Shown here piece after piece: positions 44,278 to 50,879 of a stretch of DNA of 50,879 nucleotides. Within the stretch, counting starts at the first letter, position 1; each line of letters begins with the position of its first letter. Under the pieces are notes generated by a model. The model saw only the letters and a list, made by a program, of their open reading frames with translations. It was not told the DNA's origin and searched no databases. A program made the translations under genes and the position numbers. The DNA is from Candidatus Caccoplasma merdavium (lineage in GTDB: Bacteria; Bacteroidota; Bacteroidia; Bacteroidales; UBA11471): NCBI GenBank assembly GCA_018715595.1, contig DVLI01000001.1:1-50879 (forward strand), written 5' to 3'.

Positions 44278-44736
44278 TTATCGTCTTTCCTTGAAAAATT
44301 CAGTGAGAAGCCCGGCGCACTCCTCTTGCAGGATACCGTGTGTTACGCCGGTTTTGGGGTGCAGGGCTGCGGCGGCAAAGCGGCGGTACCCCCGTTTCTC
44401 GTCGCCGGCACCAAAAACGAGCCGTCCCATTTGGGCCCAGCCTATGGCACCGGCGCACATCACGCAGGGTTCGAGCGTGACATAGAGCGTGCATTCGGGC
44501 ATATACTTCCCGCCCAAGACGTCGGCGGCAGCCGTGATGGCCTGCATCTCGGCATGTGCCGTGACGTCGCGGAGTGTCTCGGTGAGGTTATGAGCCCGGG
44601 CTATGATGCGGTCTTTGTGTACAATAACCGCCCCTACGGGTATCTCACCCCGGTCGCGGGCGGCTTGGGCTTCGGCCAGGGCTTGTTGCATATAGTACCG
44701 GTCGCGTTGTGCGACCGACGGCTGTTGATTCTCCAC
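44278..44736 (-). CDS. tadA: tRNA-specific adenosine deaminase
   Basis: Converts A34 to inosine in the tRNA-Arg anticodon; normally essential. The 152 residues are typical. Catalytic His61 and Glu63 (HAE) and the zinc pair Cys91 and Cys94 (PCVMC) are present, with AHN and the IGWAQMGRLVFGA block conserved. It starts 5 bp after the SIMPL gene stop, so it is co-transcribed. Its 3' end abuts repeat copy E, and a degenerate copy of that 3' end sits at 157-240. Confidence 0.96.
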   Translation of the reverse strand: MENQQPSVAQRDRYYMQQALAEAQAARDRGEIPVGAVIVHKDRIIARAHNLTETLRDVTAHAEMQAITAAADVLGGKYMPECTLYVTLEPCVMCAGAIGWAQMGRLVFGAGDEKRGYRRFAAAALHPKTGVTHGILQEECAGLLTEFFKERR

Positions 44737-44741
44737 GGGCG

Positions 44742-45452
44742 TCAGTCTTTCAGATAATAATCGATGGTGGTTACGACGCGCACCTGCTTGATGTATGGCG
44801 TGTTGTTGTCACGGTCACTGATGACGAACTGGCCTTGATTGGCTCGCCGTATCTTGCCCAACTTGCTGTCGGAGTCTTTGGCAAATTTCTCGGCGGCATT
44901 CCGGGCGGCCACCGTAGCCTCTTCAATCATTTCGGGTTTGATGTCGTTGAGGCGAGTAAACTCATATTGTGTCGTGTAGCGGTAATCGTCTCCGGTGATG
45001 GCCACCCCTTTTTTCAGCAGGTCGGCTTGCCGGGTGATGAGTTGCCGCACCTTGTCGACTTGTCCCGAAGAGACGGTAATGATTGAGGTTACGTTGTAGC
45101 GGTAGTTTATCTCGTTGCTGTTGACGTAACGTTCGGCACGCATGTCGATGATTTGGGGGGCGGCAATCGAAATTTCGGCCTCTGTTATCCCGTTTTCTTC
45201 GAGGAAATCGCACACGATACCGTTCTTCCGGTTTATTTCATTGTAGATGCTTGTCATGTCGTTACCGATTTCCTTGAACACCAGCGGCCATATCACACGG
45301 TCGGCATTGACCTCGCGTTCGGCGAGACCCTTGACGGTAACGATGCGGTCACGGTCTTTGACGGTGATGATGCCATAACTGAGGATTGCTCCCATGACGA
45401 TGAGGCCGAGGCCGATGCAGAGCCCCGACAGGGCTTTGTTGAAAGTTTTCAT
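44742..45452 (-). CDS. SIMPL-domain (DUF541) exported protein
   Basis: 236 residues from the ATG at 45452 (MKTFNKALSG); the frame opens at 45479, but that codon overlaps the promoter. One N-terminal hydrophobic helix (about 7-29) acts as signal or anchor. The DUF541/SIMPL domain follows: VTVKGLAEREVNADRVIWPL, then the Asp-Ile-Lys-Pro region and the C-terminal VVTTIDYYLKD. SIMPL proteins form periplasmic oligomers; the function is poorly known. It is first of a two-gene unit with tadA. Confidence 0.88.
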   Translation of the reverse strand: MKTFNKALSGLCIGLGLIVMGAILSYGIITVKDRDRIVTVKGLAEREVNADRVIWPLVFKEIGNDMTSIYNEINRKNGIVCDFLEENGITEAEISIAAPQIIDMRAERYVNSNEINYRYNVTSIITVSSGQVDKVRQLITRQADLLKKGVAITGDDYRYTTQYEFTRLNDIKPEMIEEATVAARNAAEKFAKDSDSKLGKIRRANQGQFVISDRDNNTPYIKQVRVVTTIDYYLKD

Positions 45453-45476
45453 GACATTGTTTTTTATCGTTTGGGA

Positions 45477-45484
45477 CAAATATA
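45477..45484 (-). promoter_or_regulatory. Probable -7 box of the SIMPL-tadA unit
   Basis: The reverse complement is TATATTTG, matching TAnnTTTG, 24 bases before the ATG at 45452. No clear -33 partner is seen. Confidence 0.5.
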
Positions 45485-45545
45485 CAATAATGGATTTGAT
45501 AACGGGCTTTTGCCCCGTTAATTTTTATGGTAAAGACAAATTGAT

Positions 45546-45553
45546 TATTTTTG
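45546..45553 (+). promoter_or_regulatory. Probable -7 box of the yraN operon
   Basis: TATTTTTG matches TAnnTTTG, 33 bases before the ATG at 45587. It overlaps an alternative start at 45551 and argues against it. The -33 region holds only a T-run. Confidence 0.5.
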
Positions 45554-45586
45554 TTGGCAAGAACCGATGATATTCGACACCACGAC

Positions 45587-45955
45587 ATGGCACGACACAA
45601 CGAGACGGGAAAGAGCGGTGAAGAACGAGCTGCGGAATATCTCCTTGCCCGTGGGTATGTCGTGCGCGATGTCAACTGGCGCAACGGCAAGTATGAACTC
45701 GATATTGTGGCTTGCAAGGACAATGTTCTGGTCGTTGTAGAGGTCAAGACCCGCACTTCGCTCGAATTCATGCGGCCCGAGGAGGCCGTGACACCGGCCA
45801 AGTGCCGCCGCATCATCGACGCGGCCGATGCCTATGTGCGCCATTTTGACTTGCCCCATGAGGTGCGGTTCGATGTCATTGCGTTGGTGAAGAAACCCGA
45901 TGGCACCTATGATGTAGACCATATCGAAGATGCCTTTTTCCCGACATTGCGTTGA
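45587..45955 (+). CDS. YraN/UPF0102 family endonuclease-like protein
   Basis: 122 residues from the ATG at 45587 (MARHNETGKSGE). The family pattern is clear: GEERAAEYLLARGY, DVNWRNGKYELDIVA and VVVEVKTRT, giving the Glu-Asp-Glu-x-Lys acidic cluster of a PD-(D/E)xK nuclease fold. The role is not settled; it is often placed near ribosome or DNA processing genes. It is first in a five-gene plus-strand operon and its stop is followed at once by the next ATG. Confidence 0.9.
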   Translation: MARHNETGKSGEERAAEYLLARGYVVRDVNWRNGKYELDIVACKDNVLVVVEVKTRTSLEFMRPEEAVTPAKCRRIIDAADAYVRHFDLPHEVRFDVIALVKKPDGTYDVDHIEDAFFPTLR

Positions 45956-46357
45956 ATGATTATGGATATAGAGACCTTGCGTGATTTTTGCCTTTCATTG
46001 CCGGCGGCGACCGAATGTTTCCCGTTCGACGAGAATGTCTTGGTTTTCAAGGTGGGGGGAAAGATGTTCCTTTTCACCGATTTGAGCGCGGTCGATACAT
46101 TGGCCAATGTCAAGTGCGACCCCGACCGCGCCCTTCTCTTGCGCGACCGTTATGACTATGTGCAGCCCGGTTATCACTGCAACAAGAAATATTGGAACAC
46201 GATCGATTACGGGCGAGCTCGCGATTGCGAGATGGAGGCGTGGATATGCCATTCTTATCTCGAAGTGGTGCGCAAGTTCCCCCGACGCGAGCAGCCGTTC
46301 TATTTCGACGCCCTCCGAAACATTTACCCGCAATACAGTGAAGCGTATGACCGATGA
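45956..46357 (+). CDS. MmcQ/YjbR family protein
   Basis: 133 residues; the ATG at 45956 immediately follows the yraN stop, with a second at 45962. The core reads LRDFCLSLPAATECFPFDENVLVFKVGGKMF, then KCDPDRALLLRDRYDYVQPGYHCNKKYWNT, which is the MmcQ/YjbR alpha/beta fold. Members are called DNA-binding from structural likeness to double-wing motifs, but their function is not established. Its end overlaps birA by 11 bases. Confidence 0.9.
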   Translation: MIMDIETLRDFCLSLPAATECFPFDENVLVFKVGGKMFLFTDLSAVDTLANVKCDPDRALLLRDRYDYVQPGYHCNKKYWNTIDYGRARDCEMEAWICHSYLEVVRKFPRREQPFYFDALRNIYPQYSEAYDR

Positions 46358-47093
46358 ACATCTGATATATCTGCCCGAGACCGATTCGACCAATGCCGAG
46401 ATGCGCCGCCGCCTCGCGCTTAATGCGGCACTGCCGCATGGTACGACGGTGTGGACCGATTTCCAGTCGGCCGGCCGGGGACAACAAGGCAACAGTTGGG
46501 AGAGCGAGCGGGGGAAAAATGTGCTTTTCAGCGTCTTGCTGCGCCCTTCCGCAATGGCGGCCACCCGCTCGTTTGTGCTCTCACAACTGGTCTCGCTCTC
46601 GATTGTCGAGGTGTTGAGCCGCCATATTCCCAGTGTCACGGTGAAATGGCCCAACGATATCTATTGCGGGGACAAGAAGCTGGTGGGCATTCTCATCGAG
46701 AACGACATGCAGGGTTGCGAGGTGTCGCTCTCGATTGCCGGCATCGGAGTGAATGTCAACCAGACGCTCTTCCGCTCGTCGGCACCCAACCCCGTTTCGA
46801 TGGCTCAGGTATCGGGCGCACCCCTCGACCGCCGCAGATTGCTCGACGAGCTTGTCGACACGATTGCGGCAGCCATTGCCGGCTACACTCCCGGCGACGA
46901 TGAGGCCGTCACGGAGCGATACCGCGAGATACTCTATCGGGGCAGCGGGTTTTATCCTTATTTCGACGTGCTGGCGCAAGAACCCGTTTACGCCGAGGTC
47001 GTGAAGGTGGAGCCGTCGGGTCGCCTCACGTTGCGTACCGATGCCGGAGAAGAGCGAAGTTACCTATTCAAGGAAATTCAGTATATAATATGA
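46347..47093 (+). CDS. birA: Biotin-protein ligase (no regulatory domain)
   Basis: Attaches biotin to carboxylase carrier proteins through biotinyl-AMP. From the ATG at 46347 (MTDEHLIYLPETDSTN) it has 248 residues. The biotin/ATP motif GRGQQGNSW is at 43-51, KWPNDI at 100-105, followed by KKLVGILIE. A C-terminal SH3-like domain is present, but the N-terminal DNA-binding domain of E. coli BirA is absent, so it should not be a repressor. A longer frame from 46107 is only an overlap with mmcQ. It overlaps both neighbours, indicating translational coupling. Confidence 0.95.
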   Translation: MTDEHLIYLPETDSTNAEMRRRLALNAALPHGTTVWTDFQSAGRGQQGNSWESERGKNVLFSVLLRPSAMAATRSFVLSQLVSLSIVEVLSRHIPSVTVKWPNDIYCGDKKLVGILIENDMQGCEVSLSIAGIGVNVNQTLFRSSAPNPVSMAQVSGAPLDRRRLLDELVDTIAAAIAGYTPGDDEAVTERYREILYRGSGFYPYFDVLAQEPVYAEVVKVEPSGRLTLRTDAGEERSYLFKEIQYII

Positions 47094-48361
47094 GAAGAAT
47101 GATGAAAAATATCGCTTTATATGTAGTGGCGGCCTGGTGCGCCGTTGTGCCGCTGAGTCTTGTCTCTTGTTCGAACCAGGAAGAAGTCGAGCAGGTGAAG
47201 TCCGAAAAATCATACACGCTCGATGAAGGAGAGAACCAACTCGTCGTGGAGATACCTTGCCGCCAGGCGTGGACGATTACGGGAGCCAGCGAGTGGTGCG
47301 TCCCCTCGACGACTTCGGGTCGAGGAAAGACATCTATTTCGGTAACTGTTGAGTCAAACGGCAGTGAGGAAAACCGCACCTGCACGTTGCTGGCCGTCTC
47401 GGACGATACCCGGCATACCATAAAGATAACCCAGTATGGCGCCGGAATCATTACCCTTCCGTTGGTGTTCCATGTCTTGTATGACGACGAGACCGATTCG
47501 TTGCAGTACCTCGATCCCCGGCGGCTGGGCGTACTGCTCGAAACAGCCAACGACTGTTATGCCGGAGCCTTTGGCGGCGAGAACCTGCGGGTGAAACTGG
47601 CCTTGGCCACCGAAACACCGGCAGGTGAAGCAATGGCCGTCGCCGGGGTGGAATATGTGTTGCGGGACAACGCCGAGATGAACTGTGACGAGTTTATGTA
47701 CGACAATTCCGGCAAATACGTCAAACTGTTGTGGGATCCCAATCGCTACATCAATGTCATGTGCTATCCTTTCTCGTCGGACCTCGACAATGAGAATGGT
47801 GTTGTGCTGGGTATTTCACACTTCCCATATACTACAACCGAAGCTTATCTTCCCGGACTGACAACCGTTCCTTATGAATATTTGACCCTTGAAAATTTAC
47901 AATATCCCTATTGCGTCTCACTGAACAGCCGATATATATACGATGAGAGTATGCACTATACGTTGCCCCATGAATTGGGACACTACTTGGGGTTGTATCA
48001 CGTCTTTTCCGAAGATGATAACGAGGCCATGTGCATCGACTCCGATTATTGCGACGACACACCGAGTTACAATCGTGAAGATTACTTACGATACCTCTCT
48101 TGGGCCTCGATGCATCTCCCCTATGATGCATACCTTTCCGAGGCACAGTTGCGGGAAGGGTGCAGCGGCGAGCAGTTCCGCTCGGTCAATGCCATGGATT
48201 ATAACTACGGTGCGCAGAACCAGTTCACGGCCGACCAGCGTACCCGCGTGCGCCACGTCTTGCGGCACAGCCCTCTGCTGCCTACCGAGCATAACGGTTA
48301 TATACAGCGCAGTACCTTGCACGACGGGCCTCTCGACCTGCCTATCGTAACCATGAAATAA
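47090..48361 (+). CDS. Zinc metalloprotease lipoprotein (metzincin)
   Basis: 423-residue predicted lipoprotein with lipobox Cys27 (SLVSC); the start may be 47090, overlapping birA by ATGA, or 47099. Residues about 40-125 look like a BACON-type Ig domain (DEGENQLVVEIPCRQAWTITGASEW). The catalytic domain has HELGHYLGLYH at 294-304, the full HExxHxxGxxH metzincin zinc motif, with Asn-Ala-Met-Asp near 370 as the likely Met-turn. It belongs to a Bacteroidota family of metalloprotease lipoproteins related to pappalysins. The substrate is unknown. Its DNA is poorer in GC than its neighbours. Confidence 0.88.
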   Translation: MRRMMKNIALYVVAAWCAVVPLSLVSCSNQEEVEQVKSEKSYTLDEGENQLVVEIPCRQAWTITGASEWCVPSTTSGRGKTSISVTVESNGSEENRTCTLLAVSDDTRHTIKITQYGAGIITLPLVFHVLYDDETDSLQYLDPRRLGVLLETANDCYAGAFGGENLRVKLALATETPAGEAMAVAGVEYVLRDNAEMNCDEFMYDNSGKYVKLLWDPNRYINVMCYPFSSDLDNENGVVLGISHFPYTTTEAYLPGLTTVPYEYLTLENLQYPYCVSLNSRYIYDESMHYTLPHELGHYLGLYHVFSEDDNEAMCIDSDYCDDTPSYNREDYLRYLSWASMHLPYDAYLSEAQLREGCSGEQFRSVNAMDYNYGAQNQFTADQRTRVRHVLRHSPLLPTEHNGYIQRSTLHDGPLDLPIVTMK

Positions 48362-48362
48362 T

Positions 48363-49676
48363 ATGCGTCGGGGCGAAGGGCACAGAGAGATTTTGCGCAT
48401 AGCCTTGCCGGCCATCGTCTCCAATATCACGGTGCCGCTGCTGGGTCTTGTCGATGTGGCCATTGTGGGCCATCTCGGCTCTCCTGCCTATATCGGCGCG
48501 ATAGCCGTGGGCGGCATGCTCTTCAATATTTTCTACTGGGTATTTGCCTTCTTGCGCATGGGAACGAGCGGATTGACTTCGCAGGCCTACGGCCGGCACG
48601 ACCTCGACGAGGTAACGCGCTTGCTGGTAAGGGCCTTTGGCGTAGGTGTGATGGTTGCCCTGCTGCTCATCGTCTTGCAATATCCGTTATGTCGCATGGC
48701 GTTTCTTTTTATCGAGGCCACTCCCGAGGTCGAGCGTCTGGCCTCGCTCTATTTCCACATCTGCATTTGGGGGGCTCCTGGCGTACTGGGGCTCTATGCC
48801 TTCTCGGGTTGGTTCATCGGTATGCAAAATTCGCGTTTCCCCATGTGGATAGCCATTACGCAGAATGTGGTGAACATTGCGGCCAGCCTGTTGCTGGTCT
48901 ATGTCGTGGGGTTGAAGGTCGAAGGGGTGGCGTTGGGTACGCTCATTGCCCAATATGCCGGATTCCTGATGGCAATAGTTCTGTGGCGGCGGTTCTATAA
49001 GCCGTTGCGCCGGCGCCTCGACTGGCGGGCGTCGTTGGGAAACAAGGCGGCCATGACTGCCTTCTTCAAGGTGAACCGCGACATCTTCTTCCGCACCCTC
49101 TGCCTGGTGGCCGTGACGCTCTACTTTACCTCGGCCGGAGCCTCACAAGGGGAGGTCGTGCTGGCGGTCAATACGCTGCTCATGCAGCTTTTTACCCTCT
49201 TTTCTTATGTGATGGACGGGTTTGCCTATGCCGGCGAAGCCTTGGCCGGGAAATATATCGGAGCCCGCAACGAAACATCGCTGCATCGCACCGTGCGGCA
49301 GATTTTTGCGTGGGGGGGCGGATTGGCGTTGCTCTTTGTCCTCCTCTACGGAGTGGGGGGCGAGGCTTTTCTCTCGTTGCTTACCGACGACCGCTCGGTG
49401 ATAGCGGCTGCCGACACTTATTTTTATTGGGCCTTGCTTATCCCGGTGGCCGGCTTTGCCGCCTTTATGTGGGACGGCATCTACATAGGTGCCACGGCCA
49501 CGCGGGGCATGCTGCTGTCGATGTTTGTCGCATCACTGCTTTTTTTCGTCATTTATCTCTCGGGACGTGCCACCTATGGCAACCATGCTTTGTGGGGAGC
49601 CTTTATCGTCTACCTCTTCTCCCGTGGTGCGGTGCAGACGCTGCTGGCACCAAAAGTCTTGCGTGTCATGAGATGA
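48363..49676 (+). CDS. MATE family efflux transporter (DinF-like)
   Basis: 437-residue inner-membrane exporter with about twelve helices in two homologous halves, driven by sodium or protons. The opening ILRIALPAIVSNITVPLLGLVDVAIVGHLG is typical, and the second half repeats the pattern with LFSYVMDGFAYAGEALAGKYIGARN. It most resembles the DinF branch. The substrate cannot be read from sequence. It starts 1 base after the metalloprotease stop and ends the operon, 92 bp before the repeat array; no clear intrinsic terminator lies between, so the repeat hairpins may stop transcription. Confidence 0.93.
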   Translation: MRRGEGHREILRIALPAIVSNITVPLLGLVDVAIVGHLGSPAYIGAIAVGGMLFNIFYWVFAFLRMGTSGLTSQAYGRHDLDEVTRLLVRAFGVGVMVALLLIVLQYPLCRMAFLFIEATPEVERLASLYFHICIWGAPGVLGLYAFSGWFIGMQNSRFPMWIAITQNVVNIAASLLLVYVVGLKVEGVALGTLIAQYAGFLMAIVLWRRFYKPLRRRLDWRASLGNKAAMTAFFKVNRDIFFRTLCLVAVTLYFTSAGASQGEVVLAVNTLLMQLFTLFSYVMDGFAYAGEALAGKYIGARNETSLHRTVRQIFAWGGGLALLFVLLYGVGGEAFLSLLTDDRSVIAAADTYFYWALLIPVAGFAAFMWDGIYIGATATRGMLLSMFVASLLFFVIYLSGRATYGNHALWGAFIVYLFSRGAVQTLLAPKVLRVMR

Positions 49677-49768
49677 AATACCCGGCTCGATGCCGAATCC
49701 GTAACAACACAGTCGTGTCTTTCACGACTATTTGCCATTTCCATTTTCTGTCTGTCATTTCCGTTTTC

Positions 49769-50062
49769 TGTCATTCTCCGCTTGACGGGGAACCCATGAA
49801 GGACTTTTCTTGTTCATTCTTCTCTTCGGTGAGAAGAACGAACCAAGAAGAACCGCCGCCCCGTATCGGGCTTTTTCGCTCGCTCGCCGACGCCTCGCGC
49901 GGGGGCTGCGGAACTCGCTGCGCTCACACAGTCCTCGCCCTCTTTCCGCTCTCGGCTGCCGCCCTCCCGGCCCGATAAGGGCGGTTTCCCCTTTTCCCCT
50001 ACTTGTGTGTCTTTGCTTGTTTCTCTTTTGTTCCCTTCACCTTTTTATTTGAATGGGGGCAT
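49769..50062 (+). repeat. Repeat array unit A
   Basis: First of four head-to-tail units. Palindrome at 49770-49795 (diverged), hairpin TTCTTCTC/GAGAAGAA, GC-rich block, AGGGCGG hairpin and pyrimidine-rich tail. Small open frames cross it, but compared with the other units the coding changes are non-synonymous, so they are not genes. Confidence 0.92.
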
Positions 50063-50440
50063 TGTCATTCCCCGCTCGACGGGGAATCCAAGGGTTTTTT
50101 CTGTTCATTCTTCTCTTCGGTGAGAAGAACGAACCAAGAAGAACCGCCGCCCGGTATCGGGCTTTTTCGCTCGGACGCCGACACCTCGCTCGGGGGCTGC
50201 GGAACTCGCTGCGCTCACACAGTCCTCGCCCTTTTTCCTCTCTCGTCTGCCGCCCTCCCGGCCCGATAAGGGCGGTTTTTTCTTTTCCCTATTTGTGTGT
50301 CTTTGCTGGTTTCCCTTTTGTTCCCTTCTTACTTCACTGGATTCCTGCTCGACGGGGAATCCACGACGGCGGTTCTTTTTCCCTTATCGGGAGACTTTGC
50401 CTTTTTCCTTTTTCTCCCTTATCGCTTGAAGGGGGGAGAC
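50063..50440 (+). repeat. Repeat array unit B, with insertion
   Basis: Same unit as A with intact palindrome (50063-50090). It is about 80 bp longer because of an extra degenerate palindrome at about 50338-50362 and a further pyrimidine-rich stretch, which looks like a remnant of another partial unit. Confidence 0.92.
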
Positions 50441-50730
50441 TGTCATTCCCCGTATGATGGGGAATCCATGGGGTTTTTTGTTCATTCTTCTCTTCGGTGA
50501 GAAGAACGAACCAAGAAGAACCGCCGCCCGGTATCGGGCTTTTTCGCTCGCTTGCCGACGCCTCGCTCGGGGGCTGCGGAACTCGCTGCGCTCACACAGT
50601 CCTCGCCCTCTTTCCGCCCTCGGCTGCCGCCCTCCCGGCCCGATAAGGGCGGTTTCTCTTTTTTCCCTATTTGTGTGTCCTTGCTTGTTTACCTTTTGTT
50701 CCCTTCACCTTTTTATTTGAATGGGGGCAT
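50441..50730 (+). repeat. Repeat array unit C
   Basis: Complete unit of about 290 bp, palindrome at 50441-50467. The tail, including the ATTTGAATGGGGGCAT end, matches unit A nearly exactly, pointing to array growth by unequal exchange or gene conversion. Confidence 0.92.
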
Positions 50731-50879
50731 TGTCGTTCCCCGCGTGACGGGGAATCCAAGGGGCTTTTTTGTTCATTCTTCTCTTCGGTGAGAAGAACGA
50801 ACCAAGAAGAACCGCCGCCCGGTATCGGGCTTTTTCGCTCGGTCGCCGACGCCTCGCGCGGGGGCTGCGGAACTCGCTG
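50731..50879 (+). repeat. Repeat array unit D, truncated by window edge
   Basis: Begins with the palindrome (50731-50757) and is cut in the GC-rich block by the window end. Bases 50749-50879 are the exact reverse complement of 1-131. Confidence 0.93.

Noticed and set aside
49810..50791. Several 60-90 residue frames across the repeat array, such as FILLFGEKNEPRRTAA
   Set aside because: Two overlapping frames are open at once in a highly conserved repeat, and differences between copies are amino-acid changing (Leu/Asp, Ala/Thr, Arg/Leu), so there is no sign of selection on protein.
49769..50879. CRISPR array
   Set aside because: Units are about 295 bp and nearly identical throughout, with no short repeats alternating with unique spacers and no cas genes.

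Overview
The window looks like a near-complete contig from a gut-type Bacteroidales bacterium. The evidence is a type III glutamine synthetase, a complete porP-gldK-gldL-gldM-gldN type IX secretion cluster, Bacteroidota-type promoters (-33 TTTG, -7 TAnnTTTG), secreted GH127 and PL11 enzymes, and an RpoN/nucleoside kinase/PurE neighbourhood. GC content is fairly high, with a strong preference for C-ending codons. T9SS genes plus this GC suggest a Barnesiella- or Coprobacter-like lineage, but that is a guess.

Layout. 1-300: truncated copy of a dispersed repeat, a decayed tadA 3' end, and the glnN terminator. 0.3-10.8 kb: glutamine-centred block, with glnN (-) divergent from glmS-purF-carA-carB (+). 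11-15 kb: GH127 arabinofuranosidase, a frameshifted DUF2807 gene and a small lipoprotein. 15.1-21.2 kb: T9SS cluster. 21.4-23.4 kb: a hotdog thioesterase and a convergent polyprenyl-phosphate sugar transferase. 24.1-29.1 kb: nucleoside kinase, HAD phosphatase, rpoN, membrane protein, purE. 29.1-34.8 kb: ispG, a choloylglycine hydrolase-family enzyme, a PL11 rhamnogalacturonan lyase (-) and an HdeD-like protein. 35-39.9 kb: an aromatic-rich exported protein, a FadL-like porin and DsbD. 40-43.7 kb: minus-strand operon pyrH-frr-rsgA-thyA-folA. 43.9-44.3 kb: second repeat copy. 44.3-45.5 kb: SIMPL protein and tadA (-). 45.6-49.7 kb: tight plus-strand operon yraN-mmcQ-birA-metalloprotease-MATE. 49.8-50.9 kb: tandem array of the same repeat.

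Almost all genes belong to known families and most are housekeeping. Glutamine made by GlnN feeds GlmS (hexosamine), PurF (purine-type amidotransfer) and CarAB (carbamoyl phosphate). The pyrH and thyA-folA genes add nucleotide synthesis, and PorP/GldKLMN build the T9SS envelope motor.

The least explained material is the roughly 295-bp repeat family. Six copies or partial copies are visible, each opening with a small ATTCCCC/GGGGAAT palindrome. The first and last 131 bases of the window are exact reverse complements inside this repeat, so the contig probably ends there because of it. Beside the left copy lies a degenerate second copy of the tadA 3' end, next to the same repeat edge that flanks the intact tadA at 44.3 kb. 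No CRISPR array, phage, transposase, tRNA or rRNA was seen.
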